NCBI GenBank assembly: GCA_002428385.1
Contig: DIWB01000022.1
Coordinates: 1-6,073 of the forward strand
Direction: 5' to 3'
Length of the DNA: 6,073 nt
DNA from: Bacteroidales bacterium UBA6117
Lineage (GTDB): Bacteria; Bacteroidota; Bacteroidia; Bacteroidales; VadinHA17
Positions 5,620 to 6,073 of this stretch are shown piece after piece. Both the position numbers and the translations under genes were made by a program. The first letter of the stretch is position 1; each line of letters opens with the position of its first letter. Under the pieces are notes generated by a model, which worked only from the letters and a program-made list of their open reading frames with translations, made no database searches and was not told the DNA's origin.

Positions 5620-6073
5620 ATGGAAGCGGCTATTTCTGTGATTCTTGTTTTTATGATCCTCGGGGCGATTTATGCAATTCATGCAAAAGACCTGCTTTCG
5701 GCAGTAATTGCCTGCGGTATTGTAGGATACGGCCTTGTTATCTGCTTCCTGCTACTGAAAGCTCCCGACCTTGCAATAGTCCAGATTGTTGTGGAAACAA
5801 TTTCCCTGGTTATAATGGTGGCAGTGGTTATCGACAGTACACGGGAGGAACCATACACTAAACCTGACAGGCAGGGATATGTGACAATGGCAACAGCAAT
5901 ATTGATAGTTGCAGTGATCTTTTACTTCCTGAACCTTGCAACAAGATCCCTGGATGCTTTCGGTGAAGGATCGCTCAGGGTGGCCGAATATTATATTTCC
6001 GGCGCTGCAGGGAAGACAGGCAGCGCAAATCTGGTAACCGGAGTAGTATTTGACTTCAGGGGATACGATACCC
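5620..6073 (+). CDS. MbhD/MbhE-type (DUF4040, MrpA C-terminal) Mrp antiporter subunit, 3' truncated by window end
   Basis: ATG 5620 opens a frame that runs to the window edge without a stop (151 codons), 13 nt after the NuoL-like stop. It has about four hydrophobic segments (roughly residues 3-20, 25-46, 50-71 and 87-106). Residues 23-71 match the MbhD/DUF4040 domain: KDLLSAVIACGIVGYG, then KAPDLAIVQIVVETIS (47-62) with the conserved APD-LA-(T)-Q-VE pattern and E59. The stretch from about 114 to the edge resembles the MbhE/MrpA C-terminal segment: EYYISGAAGKTGSANLV and then FDFRGYDT, matching the N-V-(V)-DFRG-DT motif. Two subunits that are separate in archaeal Mbh thus appear fused here, as in the C-terminal half of bacterial MrpA. 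The protein should lie in the membrane between the NuoL-like subunit and further Mrp subunits, contributing to Na+/H+ exchange (family inference). No Shine-Dalgarno is visible. An MnhB-like gene would be expected next. Confidence 0.85.
   Translation, partial: MEAAISVILVFMILGAIYAIHAKDLLSAVIACGIVGYGLVICFLLLKAPDLAIVQIVVETISLVIMVAVVIDSTREEPYTKPDRQGYVTMATAILIVAVIFYFLNLATRSLDAFGEGSLRVAEYYISGAAGKTGSANLVTGVVFDFRGYDT

Noticed and set aside
3753..5640. Frameshifted full-length MrpA
   Set aside because: The NuoL-like protein ends with its own lateral-helix and final membrane segment, followed by a proper stop, a 13-nt gap and a new ATG, so two separate genes are more likely.

Overview
The window is a fragment of one plus-strand operon encoding a membrane-bound, energy-converting (group 4, complex I-related) [NiFe] hydrogenase with an attached Mrp-antiporter-type module. 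All seven genes read left to right. Gaps are 1 to 13 nt, except for one 130-nt gap filled by a G-rich heptamer repeat. Both ends are cut inside genes.

Layout. (1) At the 5' edge are the last 32 codons of a flavoprotein of the PyrK / sulfhydrogenase-gamma / ferredoxin-NADP reductase type, carrying three of its [2Fe-2S] cysteines. (2) 103-594 is a small protein with two [4Fe-4S] motifs. (3) 606-1538 is a NuoH/HyfC/EchB-like membrane anchor. (4) 1550-1963 is a NuoB-like hydrogenase small subunit, probably starting at GTG. (5) 1966-2063 is a tandem heptamer tract. (6) 2094-2543 is a NuoC-like subunit. (7) 2546-3748 is a NuoD-like [NiFe] large subunit with both CxxC metal-binding motifs intact. 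(8) 3753-5606 is a NuoL/MrpD-like antiporter subunit. (9) From 5620 to the window end is a fused MbhD/MbhE-type protein (the C-terminal part of MrpA), cut by the edge. Further Mrp subunits (B, C, D, E, F, G types) would be expected downstream but cannot be seen.

How it probably works (inference from family knowledge). The small iron-sulfur protein and the NuoB-like subunit pass low-potential electrons to the Ni-Fe site of the large subunit, where protons are reduced to H2 (or the reverse). The NuoH-like subunit couples this to the membrane, and the NuoL-like plus MrpA-C-like proteins translocate H+ and/or Na+. The upstream flavoprotein, one nucleotide away from the iron-sulfur gene, suggests that NAD(P)H or ferredoxin exchanges electrons with the complex. 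The layout differs from the classical archaeal Mbh operon, in which the Mrp genes come first.

Organism. The gene content indicates an anaerobe with fermentative or H2 metabolism. Six of the seven genes have no convincing Shine-Dalgarno sequence or lack a visible start, base composition is moderate by eye, and a GCAAAGG/GCGAAGG-type heptamer tract lies between genes. Together these suggest Bacteroidota, but this is a moderate-to-weak inference without a database search. No RNA genes, CRISPR arrays, insertion sequences, promoters or terminators were seen. No gene-free stretch exceeds 130 nt.
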